Source of the DNA: Tritrichomonas musculus
Lineage: Eukaryota > Parabasalia > Tritrichomonadida > Tritrichomonadidae
Direction: 5' to 3'
Assembly: GCA_039105265.1 (NCBI GenBank)
Contig: JAPFFF010000005.1
Location: 4,325,501 to 4,389,500, forward strand
Length of the DNA stretch: 64,000 bases
Shown here piece by piece: positions 36,601 through 43,978 of this stretch. The translations under genes and the position numbers were made by a program. Under the pieces are notes generated by a model. It was not told the origin of the DNA and ran no database searches. It saw only the letters and a program-made list of their open reading frames with translations. Each line of letters starts with the position of its first letter. Position 1 is the first letter of the stretch.

Positions 36601-39600
36601 GAAAATAACTGTGTCAAAATAAATGATAATTTTGAGAACTTATTTGGCTCAATGGACTTATCGGTTATAGTGTTCATTATGTCATTTATTCTTGTTGTTA
36701 ACGTCTTTTCATAAATTGAGAAGGCCTTTGAATTCTTCTCAATTTTTGTGAAGCACTCTTCCATTTCGGTTGTGAAAATGACATTCAAACTGGTCGATGA
36801 AATGTAAATTGGAATTGAATAGATCCAATCCAAAAAGTTGCCATTTGTGCAACCAGGTATCGATTGAATAATTGAATCTCTAACCGTATTCCGCATCGAT
36901 TCAATTAATTGAGCAAGCCATGTTTCAAGAGGTCCGTTACAAGACACATGCTTTTGAAACTGCAAAATGTCGCCATTTTCGCCAATCATTCCTAAAACCT
37001 TCATTCGTGAAAGACCTTGATTTCCGCTTGCGACTTCTCTTTCACTTTTGTCGACGTCTTTGTAATCAAAGTCGCGAATGTGCATGAAAATTTTAGGAAT
37101 ATTTCGAGCAAATTGAGCAAAATTATTCGTTGATGATAAAGTCAAGACTTCATCGTTACTCAAAAAGTACAACCGTGGCAAAGCAGCTCTTTTTGTATCA
37201 AGATATTTGCCAAGAGCCGTTAGAATAGATTCCATTGATTTGTTGTTTTCATGTAAGATGTCAAGCAAAGAAGGGAAAGCGCAAACGCTAAAAAGACGAG
37301 TATCTTTCATTGTATTTCTAACAATTGACACCCATTTACGTTGAACGGTTGCAAAACGGTTAGCCTGATGAGGTAAGATTGTTCTGGCCTCTTCAAGGTT
37401 AAAAAGAGCAGATAAAACGATCCAATTATTCTGAAAAATTCGCCAAGCATCGAGAATTTGAGTAACGTTTTCTAATGTCGATGACAACGAAGTAACAGCA
37501 TCACGAACACCTTGAACAAAAGGTAACACAAGCATGTTTTGAAGAGTTGCCAAAGTGTCAAATATTTGTTCAATTAATTTATCAGTTGATCCAAGTAAAA
37601 CTGTGTCATCTGTTTTAACTTGTTGATCGACGAGAGGAATTTGAACTTTATTCCAATGATTCGAAATCTGTTGGAATTTGACTTCTAATTCAGATTCGCC
37701 ATGAGAAGTGGCCGTTATTGATTCAATTTTATCTCTCATTTTTAATATGCCAAACGATAACAATTCTTCTATCGTCGTATTGGTGCTGTATGCATTTTGT
37801 TGTTGACATTCTTCAAATAAAGTGTTCCAATGTCTAACTTGCATTTTGCCTTTAGATAGAAGTTCAAGTTCGTCCAAAAATGGATAGATTTCATTGACTT
37901 TTGTAACAAGTTCATTAAGAATTGGATAATTTGTTTTGGCTGTCGTTTGAAGATCAGAAACAACTTCTTTTAACGTTTCTAATTCTTTCTTAAAATCATC
38001 AATTTGAATTCGTTGGAATGGAGTGGATGTCATTTGCTTGGATATGTTTTGCCATTGTGAAACGGCTGTGTAAAGACGAACTGCAAATTTGGCAGCTGCC
38101 AAAACATCTTTAAATGCTGAAAAATTGTTCAATTCAACTCCAATTACTTCTTGATATTTGACAATTTTAGCAATATCAGGTGCCATTTGTTCAACTTTAA
38201 CACAAAGCTTCTTTGCAGAAGGTAATTTGGAGTCAATGTCAGCATCTTTCATACTTCCAGGAACGGTTGTAGCTTTTTCATAGAAATGGTCAATTCTTCT
38301 TTCTGTCTCTTGAACGGCTCCTTTTAATTTACCAATGAATTCTTCTAAGGATTGTTCACGAAGTAGTTGTGCTTGCTTCTTGGCGGATTCAAATGAATTA
38401 AACATTGTTGTCTGATTCGTGGTTGGACCTGAAATGTCAAATTTATCAAAAAGCATCATCATCCGATCAACAAAGTCAAGTTCGGCCTTAATTTGAGGTG
38501 TCACTTCAATTGTACGTTGCAATATTACACAAAATTCAACAAAATTGTCTAATTGACGTGGAACTTGTTTTAATCTTTTATCATAAAATTTTAATGCTGA
38601 TGAAATTTTGACATTTTTGTATTCTACGAGATCATTCAAGATCTGATTCAAATCAGTGTGAGCTGTTGTTGGAATAGGTATTAATTTTTCTCTGATGTTT
38701 TTAGTATCAATATATAAGGCCATCTTAGATTGACCTGATGCTAAACTTTTGCTACTTTTAACTTTTTCTTCATCTTTACGAAATCGTTGAATGTCATTTT
38801 CAACTCTGTCAAAATCTACAACAGGTTCATCCATGTGATTGAGAAGAAAACTATCGTCGCCTTCTCCTGGCGGAGATTGAAGTGACCCTTGGAACTTCTC
38901 TCCTTTTCGTGTAATGATATAATCTCTGGGGTCCCATTTTTGTCCTAATTTATAAATGGGATAAAATTTTGTATAGCTTTGTGAAACTCTTAAGGCAACT
39001 TCATAAGCACTTTTAATTGAATCTTCAATATTTGATCTGATTTTATCAAGGGCATTGCCTTGATTAATTATTGTTGAAAATTGAGGGCCATCGTTATAAA
39101 GTTTACCCATATCTAATCCATTATCTCGTAAAAGTGGACGGAGATTGGTCGCAAAGGCTAAACGAGGAAGTGAATTTAGCGTTTCTATTGATAAATTAAG
39201 AGCCCATGAAATCGTTTTTAATAGATCATCTAATATTGGTTGAAATATAACTTTTCCTTCTTCATTAAAAAGAACTTCAACTTGAAATATTGTATGTGCT
39301 TGTGTTGAATCAGAAACATTTAATTCAGTTGTCTTCCAACAACTAATACATGAATGTGTCAATGATTCTAAGAGAATATAATCTATCATTCGAATGTAAG
39401 AACCAATCGATTCGATTTCTCGGTTGACATCTTTTGTTTTGTCTCTTCGAGCTGCCGCTTTTTTCTTTTCTAAAATCATCATTTGTCCTAAATTAGGATT
39501 TCGACGTCTTATCTCTGGAAACTCAGAATCATTAACTTGAACAAGTGTAGGATCAGACACAACTTCATATAAAACTAAAATTGTGTCTTGAATACTCGAA

Positions 39601-40634
39601 ATAAAGTCTGCATACTCTTTTTTTAAATTTTCAATGTTTGATTTTGTTTGTTTTTCAAATTCATCAATTGGGTATTTTTTTGCACTTTGAAATGATGAAA
39701 GTAAGTATTTTTTAAGTAGGGATTCGCTAGTTTCTCGGAGGTTAACAAATGATAAATTAGAATAATTTTTGCTATCATTCATCTGTTCCTCAGTTTCTGG
39801 CATTTTTTTCATAAATTCTCCAAAAAAATTAACGTTCTTAAAAAATGGGTATAAGCAAATTGAGTCTTGAAGTGAACGAAATCTTGATTGGAGCACAAAT
39901 TTTTTCCAGATTCGAAATGGTTTCCAAAAGAAATATTGATCGAAAAATTTAAGTTTCCTAAGAGCAATAAAACTTGCTGATGCTTTTGCCCATTGATCTA
40001 ACGTTACATGTTCTGTATTTCCATCTGCTTGAACTAAAGTTACACCTGTTGCTGACATAGTAAAATAATCTGTTCCACTTTTAATATCTGCTGATGTAAC
40101 TTTTTTTAGCTCATATGGTGAAAACCTTGGATCTTTCCGATCACCTGCATAAACTAAATAAATAAAAAGATGACCGCGGCCATCCTTTCGTTTAGAAAAA
40201 TAGGCTACTGGATCTTCATTAAATGCTAAAGAAGCTTTTTCCGTTTCAATTAAATGTTGAACTGTCTCAAGCGCAGGAATATCTGTTGGATCTCGTAATT
40301 TCCCTAGAGGTCGTCGTGAAAGAAGGGTGGATGTTATTGGCTTTGGAGTAAAATTGCTTTCTGGTCGAACAAATTCTTTCGTTCGAATATGATCAGCTTT
40401 GTTACGAAAAGCTAAAAGTCCAGGATTTTGGATTGAAAGCATGTTAGTGCTTACACCATTTCCAGGTGCAGAAATGTCAAAACTTGTTGATCGATATTCA
40501 AGATCTCGAGAATCAAAAATATTTGCAGATCCTGGTATCATTTTAGCGCTAACTGGTTTTCGAATCAAAGGTAATGATTTTTTTGTATCCGATTCCGTCT
40601 CGTCTTTTCTCTGGTTTTGTCCTTGATAGCTCAT
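27645..40634 (-). CDS. Dynein heavy chain, divergent, AAA1 ATPase site degenerate (4329 aa)
   Basis: The length and order are those of a dynein heavy chain: tail, linker (YLDTKRAALPRLYFLSNDE at about 1145-1165), six AAA modules, stalk and C-terminal domain (SSNFIWEVELPSD near the end). AAA1 aligns by HGYEFWGILPRL (about 1393), but its Walker A is GSDSSGRLT (about 1427-1435) and its Walker B is WVVFTNIDKL, so lysine, threonine and both acidic residues are lost. AAA2 (GPSYSGKST, about 1723) and AAA3 (GDHESGKSS, about 2111) keep Walker A; the AAA2 Walker B position reads LLLNGP, with Asn for Asp. AAA4 reads GKSGSGRYT (about 2436), Lys to Arg. The stalk coiled coils (about 2685-2945) with a microtubule-binding-domain-sized insert remain. 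Asn-rich (about 3660-3730) and Glu/Asn-rich (about 4025-4170) inserts interrupt the C-terminal part. Confidence 0.95.
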   Translation of the reverse strand: MSYQGQNQRKDETESDTKKSLPLIRKPVSAKMIPGSANIFDSRDLEYRSTSFDISAPGNGVSTNMLSIQNPGLLAFRNKADHIRTKEFVRPESNFTPKPITSTLLSRRPLGKLRDPTDIPALETVQHLIETEKASLAFNEDPVAYFSKRKDGRGHLFIYLVYAGDRKDPRFSPYELKKVTSADIKSGTDYFTMSATGVTLVQADGNTEHVTLDQWAKASASFIALRKLKFFDQYFFWKPFRIWKKFVLQSRFRSLQDSICLYPFFKNVNFFGEFMKKMPETEEQMNDSKNYSNLSFVNLRETSESLLKKYLLSSFQSAKKYPIDEFEKQTKSNIENLKKEYADFISSIQDTILVLYEVVSDPTLVQVNDSEFPEIRRRNPNLGQMMILEKKKAAARRDKTKDVNREIESIGSYIRMIDYILLESLTHSCISCWKTTELNVSDSTQAHTIFQVEVLFNEEGKVIFQPILDDLLKTISWALNLSIETLNSLPRLAFATNLRPLLRDNGLDMGKLYNDGPQFSTIINQGNALDKIRSNIEDSIKSAYEVALRVSQSYTKFYPIYKLGQKWDPRDYIITRKGEKFQGSLQSPPGEGDDSFLLNHMDEPVVDFDRVENDIQRFRKDEEKVKSSKSLASGQSKMALYIDTKNIREKLIPIPTTAHTDLNQILNDLVEYKNVKISSALKFYDKRLKQVPRQLDNFVEFCVILQRTIEVTPQIKAELDFVDRMMMLFDKFDISGPTTNQTTMFNSFESAKKQAQLLREQSLEEFIGKLKGAVQETERRIDHFYEKATTVPGSMKDADIDSKLPSAKKLCVKVEQMAPDIAKIVKYQEVIGVELNNFSAFKDVLAAAKFAVRLYTAVSQWQNISKQMTSTPFQRIQIDDFKKELETLKEVVSDLQTTAKTNYPILNELVTKVNEIYPFLDELELLSKGKMQVRHWNTLFEECQQQNAYSTNTTIEELLSFGILKMRDKIESITATSHGESELEVKFQQISNHWNKVQIPLVDQQVKTDDTVLLGSTDKLIEQIFDTLATLQNMLVLPFVQGVRDAVTSLSSTLENVTQILDAWRIFQNNWIVLSALFNLEEARTILPHQANRFATVQRKWVSIVRNTMKDTRLFSVCAFPSLLDILHENNKSMESILTALGKYLDTKRAALPRLYFLSNDEVLTLSSTNNFAQFARNIPKIFMHIRDFDYKDVDKSEREVASGNQGLSRMKVLGMIGENGDILQFQKHVSCNGPLETWLAQLIESMRNTVRDSIIQSIPGCTNGNFLDWIYSIPIYISSTSLNVIFTTEMEECFTKIEKNSKAFSIYEKTLTTRINDIMNTITDKSIEPNKFSKLSFILTQLFSFRDTFKKISEKNSDTSRKFTWKNTLKYKFVSNQLTVYFDEFSFEHGYEFWGILPRLIHTPALDSTVNSFISALANSHVPVLAGSDSSGRLTVIRNHACQLGRFLFVARPFPDISEFFMSRILIGASSSGSWVVFTNIDKLSHNCLSYLFDNIRAMNVAQTAGNPRITISSRLTDLNKFSRVLITSHYLKEKMPEFPPQLRSFIRPTVLLKPDYNRYTEIKLQSLGFKDAKLIAPKLTSSAHTISHFFSNFRSNSVLCHISIICEKSEGNSRIYQSVFPDEISLVAFTLFQYCKMSLTEVESNVLLEFIYSGFKIKDTFEEFSNAMNSFLDTDINNALSKVVDDQIKQQNIELPIDYIIGQTLALYHMLTNNICVVISGPSYSGKSTIIKMLAKCLENEDVQKAKPLLKPFVIKSLYHASDDKKNIFGCVTNDLSLGQIWSYGQIQAVLNNLLSVKKEYQPVLLLNGPMTSDYVEFLYQFLGPPSSNSCQLNSLDSYPTNSGLKVIVETDSLAHFTPGLLSRCDLLFMKNVQTVSRIPLPHPIFKLVRPSLALSRAIEVVKEGNPQFNLSEDNMSRFGSHFVTIAPTIVNYVYNVENKICYIKSNRQIQHGEILFTETYPTCAAILSLVSIEASKIDFDDEKQIKTLIAFCFYRIFSCFLNETETNSLDTWLRSTYSIEIPTDWVGNSVPDHFWEVYPRPSIASLRLYKGKLIPIDFSLISGKPLIITRSENMNPIVQEDMMIAHAQMLPSFHECRSLLNNKINFIIQGDHESGKSSFVSLLFNNYESIIPVIIPSSEFHSQETVLPLISAHTNLITKIKLPASQIRTFAFVFDNLEASHIYLIEFIRMLVSEHQIPVYSKGDQKIYEMQSINNFMVIVTTREYEKLPVRFISMFMPIYLPTLSIPTASFISRRIMVTYGNEQPLSKELIKMIAQILEQFQPTNTVTTLIKTIYIYCHTREKDNRIENLKIMLGQIYYYSLHRSKQDDFRDKFSFLVKGFLETDAEMETVDRFLEFNTIFYPTFSLSKDLKNYEISADFLTIRQLKDELHSALNTYNLNSNEKIALRLSKHVLFQIALIHTCLNCPGKNLILKGKSGSGRYTITRFVTNLLESDFVNIGPPSSDEELAKDERLTVFNNLLRDVITNTTVHQKRTIIFIRSNSTKSTEKNLLVNLVEKRDFATFFTKAGLDDLYSRFTGLHSLTYEQRLVAFRQIRSIIRMNIHIVIAQDLDDETVYQSSRFDQILLESDYPDIFRMTALDVYEGLASRKLIQSIKNNIPDLFYRLSEIARSKMPYFHVNMYYDFVDTFAHFAAADYQDALSLNENIQSALEFLSRLESESHQIEKKLNSLAPTLQRLQVDSETLLSSYTTRKEAIETRRAKLDEEHREKAEEVAILEDKVLELQHEVEEKAPRIEITQKIVEDLNDNDIETIRITASDPMPSLRLLLEIFCLILDKPADYERAGQNLLMDPKFIETVVARVSKMTMTPQLLSSIEPYFEMEALNPDELESIAPSLKSLFDWIESVCKVAITREKHSKMKKELEDKQRQLNEYVEEMNLEKSSIEQVEASLENENKALAASTEAREEMEKEYHVVDARKKSIDLIFKGIEHFTQKWQDESSNYTSKKEKLMGDCILFAFYLVFCGSMDIESKKQALDTAIAEMRIANIDTNFDNPMKSIADKFLSSSTEDFYSRTDLLFSMNTVIDAHHVRSTSRTPLLIDPDGIVKNYIIASIKPKRLVVVSQNLSTLDSVLASAVCDGKTLILLDCDYLHPLIAPLLPLDLFNLEQNAVKDIRINTKLTTWDPRFKLILVSSTTSISNLPDELLSRVSIINVSSSSLETTNLFFSNTFIDFFNPSLTPKILNKHRVELSQNVQIQKYERDTLDILSDIVATQQTNPDYDYLTDEETIADLLRSKDCYFKLLNQETDFSSLNEEVKTALQPFRNHIRLCQTFWTIMSRVLPTVSKNAHFTFQSYQKNITAVFVNEGMHAGTLTAEQHSALHSALITATFQFIFQSIPINECFFFLFVTTFRLREFDEKLTSTDFKAILNHITKEYNEGTENKQNEKESESALDNLKYSNISHLFNNLSQFISDHFGSDFTSFLQHFQADSIISNTATVPTIIVAKPLVDPTPLVHLFITMRCRHENFDAISLSDDLEVIRNVRKMLVTALNRGNWVLIHYSKPNRSAADMLVDVFTQMTTTSVNTNFRLIILCSTIKYLSPLMISKSKRINVDTFPSIRNTMLSAYHHHNSCVKSTLNSKAMKKISYACAILIASLNYRSFVQPFGFNYKIYTQDMIFREFVENIRSILDARVNEENQEEANNNNNTTTNTTSATTTNTTNTANINNSSSTASNTNSSNAKSNNSGNTKSNNNDDNNGGSNNSNNDGTGNAAVDEISFVNIRLMIEHLFYSSVFDKFDRRKIHAQIHTLFNNDILEDGFSPCQDSDESEKLWTFPSGDVPVSNYAQTISQISLTPSTQILQMNQEMSMPILNWNLSRWISKPFIKYNKKNNIVKIDPQAAQLKVDNFAILLPEKVVIENDEGFESINGLILLNEINRLNGIVSYLRNELSIITSHLKNGIVTKEAYLVARGIVPKAWKLYSGYYSTSVTNKFATQFIQKHTELLKWMKNDTAPRVFDVRIFDDIQNIISCFLAQQAKKNNCTIDSLALTFSIVDYTPIEKESRPSSASEKSETEKGEEEEEEKQETPESNTTEENENQENNNNNAEQNADSNEANPTQNNENDANKETTETNNETTKANNESTETNKESAETNNEKTETNTESTESRPNTDKPKSPEQKEGEKNESDNNENKEDNEEEEEAGSKLSSSSSSAKSSSPKVLEPSEDEIILTGLTLICGGVTNGILSLRSSLKKDAVKTFTPNISLLIRTISKEVLRNQQNQEKQEKQEKEEDKENHETQPPLKRFRCPLYKSALFEGLNKSEKQVEPIEGVSSNFIWEVELPSDQTEKSWTEYGTALVCRMPEQFT

Positions 40635-40841
40635 TTTATAAAATCAACGATTTTTTTAAAATAACGAATTTTTGGATTAGATTATGAAAAGAATTTAATT
40701 TGAAAATAGATAATGTTTTAACAAAAATTTAGAATCTAAATTTTAGATTCTAAATTTATGTGATTCAACAAATTTATTTGTTAATTATCAATTTTTAAAA
40801 AATTTTTCTTTGCCATAATTTTTAATCAAATTCAAAAATAA
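40635..40841. promoter_or_regulatory. Divergent intergenic region with a 33-bp palindrome
   Basis: This 207-bp spacer separates the dynein gene from a small plus-strand gene. At 40725-40757 two 16-bp arms (AAATTTAGAATCTAAA and its reverse complement) flank one central base, forming a perfect inverted repeat. Its central location between divergent starts suggests a shared control site, but AT-rich palindromes also arise by chance. Confidence 0.5.
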
Positions 40842-41147
40842 ATGTCAAGCAAAGAGGGCAAAAGCCTTTTTGAGAGTGAAGTTAAAAGGCCGGCCGCAGC
40901 TGTTAGAGCAAATAGAAATAGAGGTAGAGGTAAAGGTAAAATTAGCAAACCAAGAGTTAGTGTGAAACCACATATTTCTTCTACAGATTCAAATGACGCA
41001 TTCTGGACGACTCTTATAAAATGTAATGATGCGGATGAGTTTTGGTCACAAATGGTTGAGCCAAAACTAAAAAACGATATGAAATCGGAAGCAATGGCAT
41101 TAATTGACCAAATTAAAAAAACTGATTTTAATGATGATCCCGTATAA
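40842..41147 (+). CDS. Small hypothetical protein, 101 aa
   Basis: The frame starts with ATG (MSSKEGKSLFESEVKRP) and encodes a basic first half with an RNRGRGKGK stretch, similar to RNA-binding RG tails. An acidic-amphipathic second half follows (NDAFWTTLIKCNDADEFWSQMVEPKLKNDM). The two Trp-containing helices suggest a small folded or partner-binding segment. Composition is clearly protein-like. It is divergent from the dynein gene with 207 bp between. I do not recognise the family. Confidence 0.7.
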   Translation: MSSKEGKSLFESEVKRPAAAVRANRNRGRGKGKISKPRVSVKPHISSTDSNDAFWTTLIKCNDADEFWSQMVEPKLKNDMKSEAMALIDQIKKTDFNDDPV

Positions 41148-41377
41148 TTTTCAACATACTTATTTTAAACAATATATTTTATTTTTAATGTTTTAATTTG
41201 CATTTACAAATATTTACAAACTTTCAATAATTACTTTAAGTCTTAAAAAAATTATTGTTACATAATTACTAACTTTTTTCTTACGTTTTCTTGCAAAGAA
41301 AAATTGTCATCCTTAAACATAAATTTGAAATGAAAAGCCTTTATAAAATAAAATACAAATATGTATTAGATATGAAT

Positions 41378-42301
41378 CTACTGATCTAAATTGAGAGTGT
41401 ACGAAAGAGGAACTGTTTCAGATGAAGCTACAGGGAATTTTGCTGGTGGTATTACATCGGGATACATGAAAAGATCATAAAGATTTGGAGGATTTTGTGA
41501 ATAAATTTGAGTGTGTATAAATGGAAAATAAACTGGTGGCGCAAGTCGTAATGGGGGGAATACTGTAATTGAATTAGTTCGTTTTGGAAATAATTCGTAA
41601 TTTGATGGTCGCGAAGGATTTATTTTTGATTTGAGACCGGGATCCTTTGAATCTATTTCAGAAGCACTTATTGAAATGTCTGAATCTCTTTGTTGTCGAT
41701 GTCTTTTAAGACATGTCCTTTGTGTACATGTCTTACCATTTTGTAGCTTTGGGCATTGTTCAACAACAGCTAGAGATACTTGAATTGGATAAATCATTCC
41801 TTCATAATTAAGTTTAAATCCATCAAGGGCAAGGATGCATGCTTTTGCGTCATTTGGATTTGTAAATTTAATAAAAACTGGTTTTGTTGTATTTGGCAGT
41901 ATTGTTTTAGATGACGGTGCTGTAGAATTTGAATCAATCGAAATCTTTTGAATTGGGCCATATTGTCCAAAATATTTATCTTGTCGTAAAACATTACTTA
42001 TGAGAAGTTTCTCAGGTAAACCAACAACTTGAACAATTTTAGGTGAAATAAAATATGAAACAACGGTCGTATGAGTAGATGCGTTTTGAGTTGGTTTAAA
42101 CTGTGGGCCTTTTCTATCTCTTGCATCTTCATCATAAGGGCGTCGGCAATATGGGCATTTTCTTTGTGTTTCATCGTCCATTAAGCGTTCGAAGCAAAAA
42201 GCACAGATCTGGTAGCCGCATGGGCACGGATAAAAATCATATTCGTTGTTATTTAATGTGTTGATACATAAAGGACATTCTTTAGGTGGAAGATTAGTCA
42301 T
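41378..42301 (-). CDS. CNOT4/NOT4-type E3 ubiquitin ligase of the CCR4-NOT complex
   Basis: The domain order is diagnostic: a C4C4 RING at the N-terminus (CPLC, CPCGYQICAFCF, CPYCRRPYDEDAR), then an RRM (about residues 85-180), then a CCCH finger (CPKLQNGKTCTQRTCLKRH). A Pro/Ser-rich tail follows. The family ubiquitinates ribosomal and other substrates and links translation quality control to mRNA decay. The frame extends to an upstream ATG at 42322, but a perfect Initiator lies inside those first codons, so the transcript should start after that ATG. I therefore choose the ATG at 42301 (MTNLPPKECPLC), which is also where other NOT4 proteins begin, giving 307 residues. Confidence 0.9.
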   Translation of the reverse strand: MTNLPPKECPLCINTLNNNEYDFYPCPCGYQICAFCFERLMDDETQRKCPYCRRPYDEDARDRKGPQFKPTQNASTHTTVVSYFISPKIVQVVGLPEKLLISNVLRQDKYFGQYGPIQKISIDSNSTAPSSKTILPNTTKPVFIKFTNPNDAKACILALDGFKLNYEGMIYPIQVSLAVVEQCPKLQNGKTCTQRTCLKRHRQQRDSDISISASEIDSKDPGLKSKINPSRPSNYELFPKRTNSITVFPPLRLAPPVYFPFIHTQIYSQNPPNLYDLFMYPDVIPPAKFPVASSETVPLSYTLNLDQ

Positions 42302-42305
42302 ATAA

Positions 42306-42313
42306 AAAAGTGA
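42306..42313 (-). promoter_or_regulatory. Initiator (Inr) that decides the CNOT4 start
   Basis: On the minus strand TCACTTTT matches TCA(+1)YWYTW at every position. Transcription from the A would leave a leader of about 10 nt before the ATG at 42301 and would exclude the upstream ATG at 42322. Confidence 0.6.
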
Positions 42314-42815
42314 TGTTTTCAAATAACAGAATTAAAAGTACATAAAATTAATTTTAAATATCACGGAAATTACAGGATATAATTGAATTGTTTTTAATAA
42401 TTTAGCATAAAAAGTTGTTTTTTTATACATTAAACAGTATGATAAGCAGTCTTATTGGGAAAAAAAAAAAAAGAAAGAAATTGAAATGAGTGAATAAACT
42501 GCAAATCATTTTTATTTTAAGTATTTTGAATAAACATAAGATAATATTTGTATATAAACCTATGCATGAATATATGATTAGTAATTATTAAGATAGAAAT
42601 AGTTAATATATTACATTTTGGATTTGTTTTGAATAGGAAAATTTTTTTGATCAAATAAAAATTTTGATGATGTTTGGTACAATTTGAATTTGAACTTTTT
42701 CTATGTTTTTTTTAAAACAAATAAAATAACTCTATCTCAATTGAAGGATTTCTAAATAAAATGATTTTACGAAAAAATTCATAATTTTATTATTCATTCA
42801 CTATATGCTATAAAA

Positions 42816-42922
42816 TAAACTTTGTTTTTTAATTTTCGTGTGTAAAAAATAAATCATTCAATATTTGAAATAAATTCTTAGAAACCGTAAGTTTACACGC
42901 GAAAATTAAAAAACAAAGTTTA
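42816..42922. mobile_element. MITE-like element: 31-bp terminal inverted repeats
   Basis: Two 31-bp arms, 42816-42846 (TAAACTTTGTTTTTTAATTT...) and 42892-42922, are reverse complements with one mismatch in 31 and enclose 45 bp. The 107-bp size with near-perfect terminal repeats fits a miniature inverted-repeat element. No clear target duplication is visible; TA is possible. A regulatory hairpin is the alternative. Confidence 0.5.
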
Positions 42923-43978
42923 TGTTTCAAAAATCAGATTCAAGAACAAATAATAAAAAGCATTAATCTCAATGAATAAATTGTTTTGATTTTGTAGAAA
43001 AGGTAAAAACATCCAGAATCAATTATTGAGTATTCATTTTGTCATACTAACATTAAGGGGGAGTCTCATTTTTTTTTGTTGTTGATAAACTTTTTCATAA
43101 AGATCAATTCAAAAAATTATTCAAATTTTACACACCCCATAAGTTTATTGCAGTTTTAGAATTTTTCATCGAGATTCGAAATATATTAAATATACATATA
43201 TGCCAATAGCACTATGTTTTGCTTTTTTGATTTTTTTAATTAATTTCCAAAATTTCACCATTTTGATTTTGTGATAGTATAGATTTCTTATAGAGGTAAG
43301 GGCACATAAAAAAAATTATTTCTTTTTGATATTTAGTATTTTAATTTTACATATATATACAATTAATTTTGTATTATACATTGTTGAATGTTGTTCCACG
43401 GATTCAGCTATAAAATCAATTTTATTTTTCAAAAAATTTGAATGGTTTATATATATTTCTCACAAATTTATTTTGTAACTTAATGCTGAATTCAAGGAAG
43501 TTCAATAATTAATATAGTGATTAATTTCGTTATATAACCGTATAAAATATGAATATAGCTATATTTACCTCAAATCACAATTTTTACGAGATTTATATTC
43601 ATCTTATTATTGGATTAATACAAAAATTATTTTAAATGATATATTTAAAAACTTTCAATATAATTATCTGCTTTTATGACAATATGATAAATGATATTAG
43701 TTTTCTTCATCATTTTTGATGAGATTTATAATTGAATGGTTTATTTTTTAACGTACGAAAAAACCATTCAAATAAAAAGAGTGAATCCTAGCTGAATTGG
43801 TGGAAGACTTTTTTGATTTTTTTGATATATCATCAAGCATCAAATGATACAATAAATGAAATTGTTTTTGAAAATCAAACATTAGTATATATGAAATTAT
43901 TGGTGATATAGATTTTTTTTGTTATTTTTCATTAATCATTTGAGTTATGGCTTATGAAATGCAATTAAATATAAACAA

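Larger units (their letters stand above)
42302..43978. other. Intergenic region, no gene seen
   Basis: About 1.7 kb of AT-rich DNA between CNOT4 and the Maverick-like debris. Its only distinct structure is the short inverted-repeat element at 42816-42922. Confidence 0.6.
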
